A stretch of DNA of 64,000 nt, from positions 2,542,001 to 2,606,000 of the forward strand of contig NZ_CP108055.1 in NCBI RefSeq assembly GCF_036174265.1, written 5' to 3'. The position numbers were made by a program, and so were the translations under genes. This DNA is from Streptomyces sp. NBC_00285 (GTDB taxonomy: Bacteria > Actinomycetota > Actinomycetes > Streptomycetales > Streptomycetaceae). The notes beneath the pieces were generated by a model that was given only the letters and a program-made list of their open reading frames with translations, was not told where the DNA came from and made no database searches. This document shows, piece after piece, positions 33,975-42,925 of this stretch (position 1 is the stretch's first letter; every line of letters begins with the position of its first letter).

Positions 33975-34115
33975 AGTTGACTGCCGTTCGGGTGCGTGGT
34001 GGACTGCCGGAGCCATGTACGACGGCAGCAGAGGAAGCCGGTGCAAGTCCGGCGCGGTCCCGCCACTGTGACCGGGGTAGGTAGCCCCGGGAGCCAGGAA
34101 CTCTCGCCGTCGGTC
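33975..34115 (+). ncRNA. Cobalamin (AdoCbl) riboswitch
   Basis: The conserved core is read at 34030-34071: AGAGGAAGCCGGTGCAAGTC, then CGGTCCCGCCACTGTGA, followed by the paired GAGCCAGGAACTC (34091-34103). CTGCCGT (33981-33987) pairs with ACGGCAG (34022-34028) as an early stem. These match the B12 riboswitch consensus. It controls the cobalamin operon: high AdoCbl should lower expression. A short hairpin, CAGGG (34125-34129) with CCCTG (34138-34142), just before a Shine-Dalgarno sequence suggests translational control. Confidence 0.93.
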
Positions 34116-34159
34116 TCGTCGAACCAGGGCGTGGACACCCTGAGTGAGGACATATCGCG

Positions 34160-34219
34160 ATGCCCGCCTGCCCTTCGAGGTACAGCACCAGCAAGCTGCC
34201 CGACCCCACGGCGGGCTGA
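34160..34219 (+). CDS. Candidate 19-codon leader ORF between riboswitch and cbiB
   Basis: ATG 34160 begins a 19-residue ORF (MPACPSRYSTSKLPDPTAG) with GAGGA (34146-34150) at ideal spacing. It ends at TGA 34217-34219, only 4 nt before the cbiB GTG, which has no good ribosome site of its own. The ORF may therefore receive riboswitch control and pass ribosomes to cbiB by coupling. Neither translation nor conservation is shown here. Confidence 0.45.
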   Translation: MPACPSRYSTSKLPDPTAG

Positions 34220-34223
34220 CCCC

Positions 34224-35165
34224 GTGCGTGCCGATCGCGTCTTCGCGTACGGCGCCGCCGCCGGACTTCTCGGGGACCTGCTGCTCGGCGATCCGCGCCG
34301 GGGACATCCGGTCGCCGTGTTCGGGCGGGCGGCCGGGGCCGTGGAGCGGGCGTTGTGGCGGGACCACCGGGGGTGGGGCGCGCTGCACACCGCCGTGTGT
34401 GTGGGTGGCGCGGTGGCGCTGGGCGCCGTCGCGGAGCATGTCGTACGTCCGTCCCGCACCGCTTCCGTCGTGCTCACCGGAGCTGCCACCTGGGCCGTCG
34501 TGGGCGGGACTTCGCTCGTGCGGGAGGCCCGGGTCATCGGACGGGCGCTGGAGGCCGGGGACGTCGAGGCGGCCCGGGACCGGCTGCCTCATCTGTGCGG
34601 GCGCGACCCTCAGGCACTCGACGCCGACGGGATCGCCCGGGCGGTGGTCGAGTCCGTGGCCGAGAACACCTCCGACGCCGTCGTGGGCGCCCTCGTGTGG
34701 GGCGCCGTCGGCGGGGTGCCGGGGCTGCTCGGGTTCCGGGCCGTGAACACGCTGGACGCCATGGTGGGGCACAAGTCGCCCCGGTACAGGCGGTTCGGGT
34801 GGGCCTCCGCCCGGTGCGACGACCTCGCCGGGTGGCCGGGGGCGCGGCTGACCGCCGTACTCGCCGCTGCCGCGGGGGACAGTCCTCGGGGTGCGGTGCG
34901 GGCCTGGCAGGAGGATGCCGGCAGGCATCCGAGTCCCAACGCCGGTCCTGTCGAGGCCTCGTTCGCCGGCGCCCTGGGTGTCCGGCTCGGGGGGACGCTG
35001 TCGTACGCGGGGCGGGTCGAGCACCGGCCCGTGCTGAATCAAGGAGGGCGCGCTGTCGCCGCCGCCGACATCGAGCGCGCCGCACGGCTCTCGCGGCGTG
35101 TGGGGCTGCTCGCGCTCGGCGTCGGTGCCGTCGCGCGGATCGTCGTGAAGGGACGTGGGGCATGA
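34224..35165 (+). CDS. cobD: Adenosylcobinamide-phosphate synthase CbiB/CobD
   Basis: This 313-residue membrane protein attaches the aminopropanol (phosphate) arm to cobyric acid. Visible features are the opening VFAYGAAAGLLGDLLLGDPRRGHPV, ENTSDAVVGALVWGAVGG, and GHKSPRYRRFGWASARCDDLAGWPGARLTA, all diagnostic. GTG 34224 is chosen by conserved sequence; it lacks its own ribosome site. It is the first large gene of the B12 operon and overlaps cobQ by ATGA. Confidence 0.93.
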   Translation: MRADRVFAYGAAAGLLGDLLLGDPRRGHPVAVFGRAAGAVERALWRDHRGWGALHTAVCVGGAVALGAVAEHVVRPSRTASVVLTGAATWAVVGGTSLVREARVIGRALEAGDVEAARDRLPHLCGRDPQALDADGIARAVVESVAENTSDAVVGALVWGAVGGVPGLLGFRAVNTLDAMVGHKSPRYRRFGWASARCDDLAGWPGARLTAVLAAAAGDSPRGAVRAWQEDAGRHPSPNAGPVEASFAGALGVRLGGTLSYAGRVEHRPVLNQGGRAVAAADIERAARLSRRVGLLALGVGAVARIVVKGRGA

Positions 35166-36673
35166 GCGGTGGGGGGCTTCTCGTCGCCGGTACCACCTCC
35201 GACGCCGGCAAGAGTGTCGTCACCGCCGGGATCTGCCGGTGGCTGGTGCGGCAGGGAGTGAAGGTCGCGCCCTTCAAGGCGCAGAACATGTCACTCAATT
35301 CGTTCGTCACGCGCGAGGGCGCCGAGATCGGGCGGGCCCAGGCCATGCAGGCGCAGGCCTGCCGGGTGGAGCCGACCGCGCTCATGAATCCCGTGCTGCT
35401 CAAGCCCGGTGGCGAGCAGAGCAGTCAGGTCGTGCTGCTCGGCAAGCCCGTGGGCGAGTTGAGTGCCCGGGGGTATCACGGGGGGCGGCAGCAGCAGCTT
35501 CTGGGGACCGTGCTCGACTGTCTCGCCGAGTTGCGGGGCACGTATGACGCGGTGATCTGTGAGGGTGCCGGGAGTCCGGCCGAGATCAATCTGCGGCGCA
35601 CCGACATCGTCAACATGGGGATCGCCCGCAATGCCGGGCTGCCCGTGCTGGTCGTCGGGGACATCGACCGGGGCGGGGTGTTCGCCTCCTTCTTCGGCAC
35701 CGTCGCGCTGCTCTCCCCCGAGGACCAGGCGCTCGTCGCCGGGTTCCTCGTCAACAAGTTCCGGGGGGACGTCTCGCTGCTCGAACCCGGGCTCGACATG
35801 CTCCACGGGCTCACCGGGCGGCGCACCTACGGGGTGCTGCCGTTCCGGCACGGGCTCGGGATCGACGAGGAGGACGGGCTGCGGGTCTCGCTGCGCGGGA
35901 CGGTCCGGGAGTCCAACACCGCTCCGCCCGTCGGCCAGGACGTGCTGCGCGTCGCCGTCTGCGCCGTTCCCCTGATGTCCAACTTCACCGACGTGGACGC
36001 CCTGGCCGCCGAACCCGGCGTCGTGGTGCGGTTCGTGGACCGGGCGGAGGAGTTGGCGGACGCCGATCTCGTCGTCGTCCCGGGGACCCGGGGGACCGTC
36101 CGCGCGCTGGAGTGGCTGCGGGAGCGGGGGTTGGCGGACGCCCTTGTCAGAAGGGCCGCGGAGCAGCGGCCCGTCCTCGGCATCTGCGGCGGGTTCCAGA
36201 TCCTCGGTGAGCACATCGAGGACGAGGTCGAGAGCCGTCAGGGGCATGTCGAGGGGCTCGGAGTCCTGCCCGTGCGGGTGCGGTTCGCACGGGAGAAGAC
36301 CCTCACACGCCCCGTCGGCGAAGCCCTCGGCGAGCACGTCGAGGGGTACGAGATCCATCACGGGGTCGCCACCATCGGCGGGGGCGAGCCGTTCTTGGAC
36401 GGCGTCCGCGTCGGCCAGACCTGGGGCACGCACTGGCACGGTTCGCTGGAGTCGGACGGGTTCCGGCGGGCGTTCCTGCGGGAGGTGGCCGCCGCCGCGG
36501 GCCGCCGGTTCGTGCCGGCCCCCGACACCTCGTTCGCCGCGCTGCGCGAGGAGCAGCTCGACCGGCTCGGCGACCTGATCGAACAGCACGCGGACACGGA
36601 CGCGCTGTGGCGGCTCATCGAGTCCGGCGCGCCGCAAGGACTGCCTTTCATTCCACCGGGAGCGCCCGCATGA
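35162..36673 (+). CDS. cobQ: Cobyric acid synthase
   Basis: This 503-residue enzyme amidates adenosylcobyrinate a,c-diamide at four carboxylates with glutamine and ATP. The N-terminal part has the P-loop-like GTTSDAGKSVVTAGICRW and FKAQNMSLNSFVTREGAEIGRAQ. The C-terminal glutaminase has PVLGICGGFQILGE (nucleophile Cys) and GYEIHHG. ATG 35162 overlaps the cobD stop, and its own stop overlaps cobN, all by ATGA. Confidence 0.95.
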   Translation: MSGGGLLVAGTTSDAGKSVVTAGICRWLVRQGVKVAPFKAQNMSLNSFVTREGAEIGRAQAMQAQACRVEPTALMNPVLLKPGGEQSSQVVLLGKPVGELSARGYHGGRQQQLLGTVLDCLAELRGTYDAVICEGAGSPAEINLRRTDIVNMGIARNAGLPVLVVGDIDRGGVFASFFGTVALLSPEDQALVAGFLVNKFRGDVSLLEPGLDMLHGLTGRRTYGVLPFRHGLGIDEEDGLRVSLRGTVRESNTAPPVGQDVLRVAVCAVPLMSNFTDVDALAAEPGVVVRFVDRAEELADADLVVVPGTRGTVRALEWLRERGLADALVRRAAEQRPVLGICGGFQILGEHIEDEVESRQGHVEGLGVLPVRVRFAREKTLTRPVGEALGEHVEGYEIHHGVATIGGGEPFLDGVRVGQTWGTHWHGSLESDGFRRAFLREVAAAAGRRFVPAPDTSFAALREEQLDRLGDLIEQHADTDALWRLIESGAPQGLPFIPPGAPA

Positions 36674-39600
36674 GCACAGTGTTGTTGTTGTCGACCGCCG
36701 ACACGGATCTGCTGGCGGCCCGGGCCGCCTCGGATGCCGGGTACCGGATCGGCAACCCGACGCGCGTCGACGTCATGGACGAACTGCCCGCACTCCTCGA
36801 CGGCGCGGACATCGCCGTCGTACGGCTGCTCGGCGGCAAACGGGCCTGGGAGGACGGGCTGGCCGCACTGAAGGCCTCGGGCATCCCGACCGTGCTGCTG
36901 GGCGGGGAGGCCGTCCCGGACGCCGAGTTGATGGCCGACTCGTCGGTGCCGGCCGGTGTCGTGGCCGAGGCGCTGAAATACCTCGTCGAGGGCGGCCCTG
37001 ACAACCTCACCGAGCTCGCCCGGTTCCTCTCCGACACGGTGCTGCTGACCGGCGAGGGGTTCGTCGAGCCGCAGAAGATGCCGGAGTACGGCGTCCACGG
37101 CTCGTACGCCTTCGAGGAGGGCCGTCCGACCATCGGCGTGCTCTTCTACCGGGCCCATGAACTGAGCGGCAACACCGCCTTCGTGGACACCCTGTGCGAC
37201 GCGGTCGAAGCGAGGGGCGCCAACGCCCTTCCCGTGTACTGCGGTTCGCTGCGCGGGGCCGACGCGGAGTTCTACGAGCTCCTGGCCAAGGCCGACTGCC
37301 TCGTCGCCACCGTCCTCGCCGCCGGCGGCACCCACGCCTCGCAGGCCTCGGCCGGCGGTGACGAGGAGGCCTGGGACATCGGTGCGCTGGCCGACCTCGA
37401 CGTGCCGGTGCTGCAGGGACTGTGCCTGACGTCGTCGAAGGCCCAGTGGGCCGGTTCCGATGCCGCCCTGTCCCCCATGGACGCGGCGATGCAGGTCGCC
37501 ATCCCGGAGTTCGACGGGCGGCTGATCACCGTGCCGTTCTCCTTCAAGGAGCAGGGGCCCGACGACGTCCCGGTGTACGTGGCCGACCCGGAGAGGGCCG
37601 CGCGGGTCGCCGGGATCGCCGTACGGCACGCCAGGTTGAGGCACAAGCCGAACGCGGAGAAGAAGCTCGCGCTGGTCTTCACCGCGTATCCGACCAAGCA
37701 CTCGCGGGTGGGCAACGCGGTGGGTCTCGACACTCCCGCCTCGGCGGTGCGGGTGCTCGACTCGCTCCGGGACGCCGGGTACTCGCTCACCGAATACCCC
37801 TCCGGCGGCGACGAGTTGATCCACCGGCTCATCGCGGCCGGCGGTCACGATGTCGAGTGGCTGACCGAGGACCAGCTGGCGTCGGCGCCCGCGCGGGTGC
37901 CGCTCGCCGACTACCGGGCGTGGTTCGACACGCTCGACCCGAAGCTGCGGGACGCGATGCTGGAGGCGTGGGGTGAGCCGCCGGGATCGCTGTACGTCGA
38001 CGGGGACGACATCGTGCTGGCCTCGCTGCAGTTCGGGAACGTCGTCGTGATGATCCAGCCGCCGCGCGGCTTCGGGGAGAACCCGATCGCGATCTACCAC
38101 GACCCGGACATGCCGCCGTCGCACCACTACATGGCCGCCTACCGATGGCTCGAGAACTCTTTCGGCGCCGACGCGGTCGTCCACATGGGCAAGCACGGCA
38201 CGATGGAGTGGCTGCCGGGCAAGGGACTTGGGCTCAGCGGCGGGTGCGCGCCGGACGCCGTACTCGGTGAACTCCCGCTGATCTACCCGTTCATCGTCAA
38301 CGACCCCGGTGAGGGCACCCAGGCCAAACGGCGCGGACACGCCACCGTCGTCGACCACCTGGTGCCGCCGATGGCGCGTGCCGACACCTACGGCGACCTG
38401 GCCAAGCTGGAGCAGCTGCTGGACGAGTACGCCCTCGTCTCCGACCTGGACCCGGCCAAGGCTCCGGCCGTCCGGGCGCAGATCTGGACGCTGGTGAAGG
38501 CGGCCGAGCTCCACCACGACCTGCATGTCGACGAGCAGCCGGACGACACGGCGTTCGACGAGTTCGTCATGCACATCGACGGCTATCTGTGCGAGATCAA
38601 GGACGTGCAGATCCGTGACGGGCTGCACATCCTCGGCGGTGGTCCGGTGGGTGAGCCGCGGGTCAACCTCGTGCTCGCCGTGCTGCGGGCCTCGCAGGTG
38701 TGGGGCGGTCAGGCCAACGCCCTGCCGGGGCTCAGGGCGTGCCTCGCGGCCCATTACGGGCTCGTCGAGAAGGAGTTGCTCGCCGAGCCGGGCGCCCCGG
38801 TGAAGGTCCCGGTCGAGCTGTCCGACCTCGTCGAGGGCCCGTCCCGTACGGCCTCCGACGCGATCGACCTGCTGGAGCAGCTGTGCCGGCGCATGGCGGA
38901 GCGGATGGAGGACCTGTCCTGGGACACGACGGCGGCCGCGTCCCTCGTCCGTGACGTCCTCGGCACCGAACTCCCCGACGCGGTGGCGGTGTTGGAGTTC
39001 GCCTGCGCCGAGGTCGTGCCCCGGCTCGCCCGCACGACGGACGAGATCGACCACATCCTGAAGGCTCTGAACGGCGGTTACGTCCCGGCGGGTCCGTCGG
39101 GCTCCCCCACCCGCGGACTCGTCAACGTCCTGCCGACCGGCCGGAACTTCTACTCCGTCGACCCCAAGGCCATTCCCTCCCGGCTGAGTTGGGAGGTCGG
39201 GCAGGCGCTCGCCGACTCCCTCGTGCAGCGGTACCTCCAGGACACCGGCGACTACCCGAAGTCCGTCGGCCTGACGGTCTGGGGCACGTCCGCGATGCGC
39301 ACCCAGGGCGACGACATCGCCGAGATCCTGGCGCTCCTTGGCTGCCGTCCGGTGTGGGACGAGGCCTCGCGGCGGGTCACCGGCTTCGAGGTGATCGGCC
39401 TCGCGGAGCTCGGGCGGCCCCGCATCGACGTCACCGTCCGGATCTCGGGCTTCTTCCGGGACGCCTTCCCGCACGTGGTCGGGCTGATCGACGACGCCGT
39501 GCGCCAGGTCGCCGAGCTGGACGAGCCCGCCGAGCAGAACTTCGTGAAGGCGCACGCCGACGAGGACACCGCCGAGCACGGTGACCGGCGGCGGGCCACG

Positions 39601-40326
39601 GCCCGTGTCTTCGGGTCCAAGCCGGGGGCGTACGGGGCGGGGCTGCTGCCCCTGATCGACGCCCGCAACTGGCGTTCGGACGCCGACCTCGCCGAGGTGT
39701 ACGCGGTGTGGGGCGGCTACGCCTACGGGCGCGGGCTCGACGGGCGGGCGGCGCGCGGCGACATGGAGACCGCGTTCAAGCGGATCAACGTCGCCGCGAA
39801 GAACGTCGACACCCGTGAGCACGACCTCGTCGACGCCGACGACTACTTCCAGTACCACGGCGGCATGGTCGCGATGGTGCGCCACCTGACGGGCACCAAC
39901 CCCGAGGCGTACGTGGGTGATTCGGCCACTCCCGACCAGGTGAAGACGCGGACGCTCGGCGAGGAGACCCACCGGGTGTTCCGGGCGCGGGTGGTCAACC
40001 CACGCTGGATGGCGGCGATGCGGCGGCACGGCTACAAGGGCGCCTTCGAGATGGCGGCGACCGTCGACTACCTCTTCGGCTACGACGCCACGGCCGGCGT
40101 CGTCGACGACTGGATGTACGAGAAGCTCAGCGCGGAGTACGTCTTCGACCCGGAGAACCGGGACTTCATGAAGAAGTCCAACCCCTGGGCTCTGCGCGGC
40201 ATCACGGAGCGGCTCCTTGAGGCCGCCGAGCGCGGTCTGTGGGCCGAGCCGGACGCGGACACCCTGGAGCGGCTGCGGGCCACCTACCTGGAGCTTGAAG
40301 GCGACTTGGAAGGTGACGAGAAGTGA
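36670..40326 (+). CDS. cobN: Cobaltochelatase large subunit CobN
   Basis: This 1218-residue protein is the large, ATP-dependent cobalt-inserting subunit (CobN/BchH/ChlH family) for hydrogenobyrinate a,c-diamide. Family segments include AVVHMGKHGTMEWLPGKGLGLS, FIVNDPGEGTQAKRRGHATVVDHL and DLVDADDYFQYHGGMVAMVRHLTG. Length suits the family. It overlaps cobQ (ATGA) and the next chelatase gene (GTGA), placing both chelatase parts under one translational chain. Confidence 0.95.
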   Translation: MSTVLLLSTADTDLLAARAASDAGYRIGNPTRVDVMDELPALLDGADIAVVRLLGGKRAWEDGLAALKASGIPTVLLGGEAVPDAELMADSSVPAGVVAEALKYLVEGGPDNLTELARFLSDTVLLTGEGFVEPQKMPEYGVHGSYAFEEGRPTIGVLFYRAHELSGNTAFVDTLCDAVEARGANALPVYCGSLRGADAEFYELLAKADCLVATVLAAGGTHASQASAGGDEEAWDIGALADLDVPVLQGLCLTSSKAQWAGSDAALSPMDAAMQVAIPEFDGRLITVPFSFKEQGPDDVPVYVADPERAARVAGIAVRHARLRHKPNAEKKLALVFTAYPTKHSRVGNAVGLDTPASAVRVLDSLRDAGYSLTEYPSGGDELIHRLIAAGGHDVEWLTEDQLASAPARVPLADYRAWFDTLDPKLRDAMLEAWGEPPGSLYVDGDDIVLASLQFGNVVVMIQPPRGFGENPIAIYHDPDMPPSHHYMAAYRWLENSFGADAVVHMGKHGTMEWLPGKGLGLSGGCAPDAVLGELPLIYPFIVNDPGEGTQAKRRGHATVVDHLVPPMARADTYGDLAKLEQLLDEYALVSDLDPAKAPAVRAQIWTLVKAAELHHDLHVDEQPDDTAFDEFVMHIDGYLCEIKDVQIRDGLHILGGGPVGEPRVNLVLAVLRASQVWGGQANALPGLRACLAAHYGLVEKELLAEPGAPVKVPVELSDLVEGPSRTASDAIDLLEQLCRRMAERMEDLSWDTTAAASLVRDVLGTELPDAVAVLEFACAEVVPRLARTTDEIDHILKALNGGYVPAGPSGSPTRGLVNVLPTGRNFYSVDPKAIPSRLSWEVGQALADSLVQRYLQDTGDYPKSVGLTVWGTSAMRTQGDDIAEILALLGCRPVWDEASRRVTGFEVIGLAELGRPRIDVTVRISGFFRDAFPHVVGLIDDAVRQVAELDEPAEQNFVKAHADEDTAEHGDRRRATARVFGSKPGAYGAGLLPLIDARNWRSDADLAEVYAVWGGYAYGRGLDGRAARGDMETAFKRINVAAKNVDTREHDLVDADDYFQYHGGMVAMVRHLTGTNPEAYVGDSATPDQVKTRTLGEETHRVFRARVVNPRWMAAMRRHGYKGAFEMAATVDYLFGYDATAGVVDDWMYEKLSAEYVFDPENRDFMKKSNPWALRGITERLLEAAERGLWAEPDADTLERLRATYLELEGDLEGDEK

Positions 40327-42326
40327 GTACCCCGTTTCCGTTCACGGCCGTCGTAGGCCAGGACGACCTGCGGCTCGCGCTGCTGCTGAACGCCGTGTCA
40401 CCGGCGGTCGGCGGTGTGCTGGTGCGCGGCGAGAAGGGCACGGCCAAGTCGACGGCGGTGCGCGCCCTTTCGGCGCTGCTGCCCGAGGTCGCGGTCGTCG
40501 CCGGCTGCCGTTTCTCCTGCGACCCGTCCGCGCCCGACCCCTCGTGCCCGGACGGCCCGCACGAGAGCGGGAACGGCGTCGCGCGTCCTTCCCGCATGGT
40601 CGAACTCCCCGTCGGCGCCTCCGAGGACCGGCTGGTCGGCGCCCTCGACATCGAGCGGGCGCTGGCGGAGGGCGTGAAGGCCTTCGAACCTGGGCTGTTG
40701 GCGGACGCGCACCGCGGGATCCTCTACGTCGACGAGGTCAACCTCCTGCACGACCACCTCGTCGACCTGCTGCTCGACGCCGCCGCGATGGGGGCGTCGT
40801 ACGTGGAGCGGGAGGGTGTCTCCGTGCGGCACGCCTCGAAGTTCCTGCTCGTGGGCACCATGAACCCCGAAGAGGGCGAGCTGCGGCCGCAGTTGCTCGA
40901 CCGGTTCGGACTGACCGTCGAGGTCGCGGCGTCCCGGGAGCCCGACCAGCGGGTGGAGGTCGTACGGCGACGGCTCGCGTACGACGACGATCCGGCCGGT
41001 TTCACGGCCCGTTGGGCGGACGAGGAGACGGCCGTACGGCAACGGGTCGTCGCCGCGCGGGAGTTGCTGCCGTCGGTCCGGCTGAGTGACGGGGCGCTGC
41101 GGCAGATCGCGGCGACCTGTGCCGCGTTCGAGGTGGACGGCATGCGGGCCGACATCGTGATGGCGCGCACGGCGACCGCGCTCGCGGCATGGGCCGGACG
41201 GACGGACGTGCTCGCGGAGGACGTACGGCAGGCCGCGCTGCTCGCGCTGCCGCACCGCAGGCGGCGCAATCCCTTCGACGCGCCGGGACTCGACGAGGAC
41301 AGGCTGGACGAGACGCTGGAGGAGTTCAGCGGCTCCGAGGACGACGACGAGCCGGATCCGGACGGGCCCGGTGACGGTGGTGGAGACGGCGGGCAGCCGC
41401 CGCCGTCCGACGGGCCGGAGGCCGACGGTGATTCCGGTGCGCAGCCGGAGGCCGGCGAGGGCGGTGAGCCGCAGGCCTCGGGCGCGGGTTCGGGTGAGCA
41501 GTCCGCCGCGCGGGCTTCCGAGCCGTTCCGCACGAAGGTGCTCAGCGTGCCCGGTCTCGGTGAGGGTGCCGCCGGGCGGCGGTCGCGGGCCCGGACCGAG
41601 CACGGGCGGACGACCGGCGCGCGGCGGCCCCGCGGTGCCCTGACCAAGCTGCACCTGGCGGCCACCGTGCAGGCCGCGGCTCCGCATCAGCGGGCCCGGG
41701 GGCGGTCCGGGCGCGGTCTCGTGGTCCGGCGTGACGATCTGCGGCAGGCGACGCGCGAGGGGCGCGAGGGCAACCTCGTGCTGTTCGTCGTCGACGCCTC
41801 GGGGTCGATGGCGGCGCGGCAGCGGATGAGCGCCGTGAAGGGGGCCGTGCTGTCGCTGCTCCTCGACGCGTACCAGCGGCGGGACAAGGTGGGTCTGGTG
41901 ACCTTCCGGGGGTCGGCCGCGGAGGTCGCGCTGCCGCCGACGTCGTCCGTGGACGCGGCGGCGGCCCGGCTGGAGACGCTGCCGACGGGTGGCCGTACGC
42001 CGCTGGCGGCCGGGCTGCTGCGGGCGCACGAGGTGCTGCGGGTGGAGCGGTTGCGGGATCCCGCCCGGCGGGCGCTGGTCGTCGTGGTGACGGACGGGCG
42101 GGCCACCGGAGGGCCCGAGCCGGTCGCCCTGGCGGGGCGGGCGGCCCGGCTGTTCGCCGCCGGCGGGGTCGCCTCCGTCGTCGTCGACTGCGAGTCCGGG
42201 CCCGTGCGGCTGGGGCTGGCCGGGCAGCTCGCCGGTGAACTGGGCGGTACCGCGGTGACGTTGGACGAGTTGCGGGCCGACTCGATCGCCGGTCTGGTGA
42301 AGGACGTACAGAGGAGGGCCGCGTAA
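40323..42326 (+). CDS. ChlI/ChlD-like chelatase subunit (AAA+ plus VWA)
   Basis: This 667-residue protein combines an AAA+ motor (Walker A GEKGTAKSTAVRAL near residues 36-50, Walker B ILYVDEVNLLHDH, TMNPEEGELRPQLLDRFG sensor) with a long acidic Gly/Pro-rich linker (about residues 335-410) and a VWA domain with MIDAS motif DASGSMAA (about residue 485). It replaces the separate CobS and CobT partners of CobN. It starts with GTG overlapping cobN and ends with TAATG shared with cobO. Confidence 0.93.
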   Translation: MSTPFPFTAVVGQDDLRLALLLNAVSPAVGGVLVRGEKGTAKSTAVRALSALLPEVAVVAGCRFSCDPSAPDPSCPDGPHESGNGVARPSRMVELPVGASEDRLVGALDIERALAEGVKAFEPGLLADAHRGILYVDEVNLLHDHLVDLLLDAAAMGASYVEREGVSVRHASKFLLVGTMNPEEGELRPQLLDRFGLTVEVAASREPDQRVEVVRRRLAYDDDPAGFTARWADEETAVRQRVVAARELLPSVRLSDGALRQIAATCAAFEVDGMRADIVMARTATALAAWAGRTDVLAEDVRQAALLALPHRRRRNPFDAPGLDEDRLDETLEEFSGSEDDDEPDPDGPGDGGGDGGQPPPSDGPEADGDSGAQPEAGEGGEPQASGAGSGEQSAARASEPFRTKVLSVPGLGEGAAGRRSRARTEHGRTTGARRPRGALTKLHLAATVQAAAPHQRARGRSGRGLVVRRDDLRQATREGREGNLVLFVVDASGSMAARQRMSAVKGAVLSLLLDAYQRRDKVGLVTFRGSAAEVALPPTSSVDAAAARLETLPTGGRTPLAAGLLRAHEVLRVERLRDPARRALVVVVTDGRATGGPEPVALAGRAARLFAAGGVASVVVDCESGPVRLGLAGQLAGELGGTAVTLDELRADSIAGLVKDVQRRAA

Positions 42327-42925
42327 TGCCTCAGGGACAGCCGAGTGTGGTGCCGGAGGACGGACTGACGACCCGTCAGCGTCGTAACCGGCCGTTGGTG
42401 GTCGTGCACACGGGCATCGGGAAGGGGAAGTCCACCGCCGCGTTCGGGCTCGCGCTGCGGGCCTGGAACCAGGGGTGGCCGATCGGGGTGTTCCAGTTCG
42501 TCAAGTCGGCGAAGTGGAAGGTCGGCGAGGAGAACGCGCTGCGGGTGCTCGGTGCCAGCGGCGAGGGCGGGTCCGTCGACTGGCACAAGATGGGCGAGGG
42601 CTGGTCCTGGGTCCAGCGCGACGCTCAGATGGACAACGAGGAGAAGGCCCGGGAGGGCTGGGAGCAGGTCAAGCGGGATCTGGCAGCCGAGACGTACAAG
42701 CTGTATGTGCTCGACGAGTTCGCCTATCCGATGCACTGGGGGTGGGTCGACACCGATGAGGTGCTCGACGTGCTGCGGGAGCGGCCCGGGACCCAGCACG
42801 TGGTCATCACCGGGCGGAACGCGCCCGACAAGCTCGTCGAATTCGCCGACCTCGTGACCGACATGTCCAAGGTGAAGCACCCCATGGACACCGGGCAGAA
42901 GGGGCAGAGGGGCATCGAGTGGTGA
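42326..42925 (+). CDS. cobO: Cob(I)yrinic acid a,c-diamide adenosyltransferase
   Basis: This 199-residue enzyme transfers the adenosyl group of ATP to Co(I) corrinoid. It has the CobA/CobO P-loop variant HTGIGKGKSTAAFGLALR (about residues 31-48), VLDEFAYPMHWGWVD and HVVITGRNAPDKLVEFADLVTDM. ATG 42326 shares a base with the preceding TAA. Its end overlaps the cobB start. Confidence 0.94.
   Translation: MPQGQPSVVPEDGLTTRQRRNRPLVVVHTGIGKGKSTAAFGLALRAWNQGWPIGVFQFVKSAKWKVGEENALRVLGASGEGGSVDWHKMGEGWSWVQRDAQMDNEEKAREGWEQVKRDLAAETYKLYVLDEFAYPMHWGWVDTDEVLDVLRERPGTQHVVITGRNAPDKLVEFADLVTDMSKVKHPMDTGQKGQRGIEW

Noticed and set aside
36358-40029. 1223-codon open frame antisense to cobN, and similar long antisense frames (for example 11785-13839, 47543-49585 and 5188-6192)
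   Set aside because: In very high-GC DNA the reverse frames of real genes lack stops. These frames show Arg/Gly/Pro-rich composition, no motifs and no ribosome sites, while the opposite strand holds a well-conserved gene.
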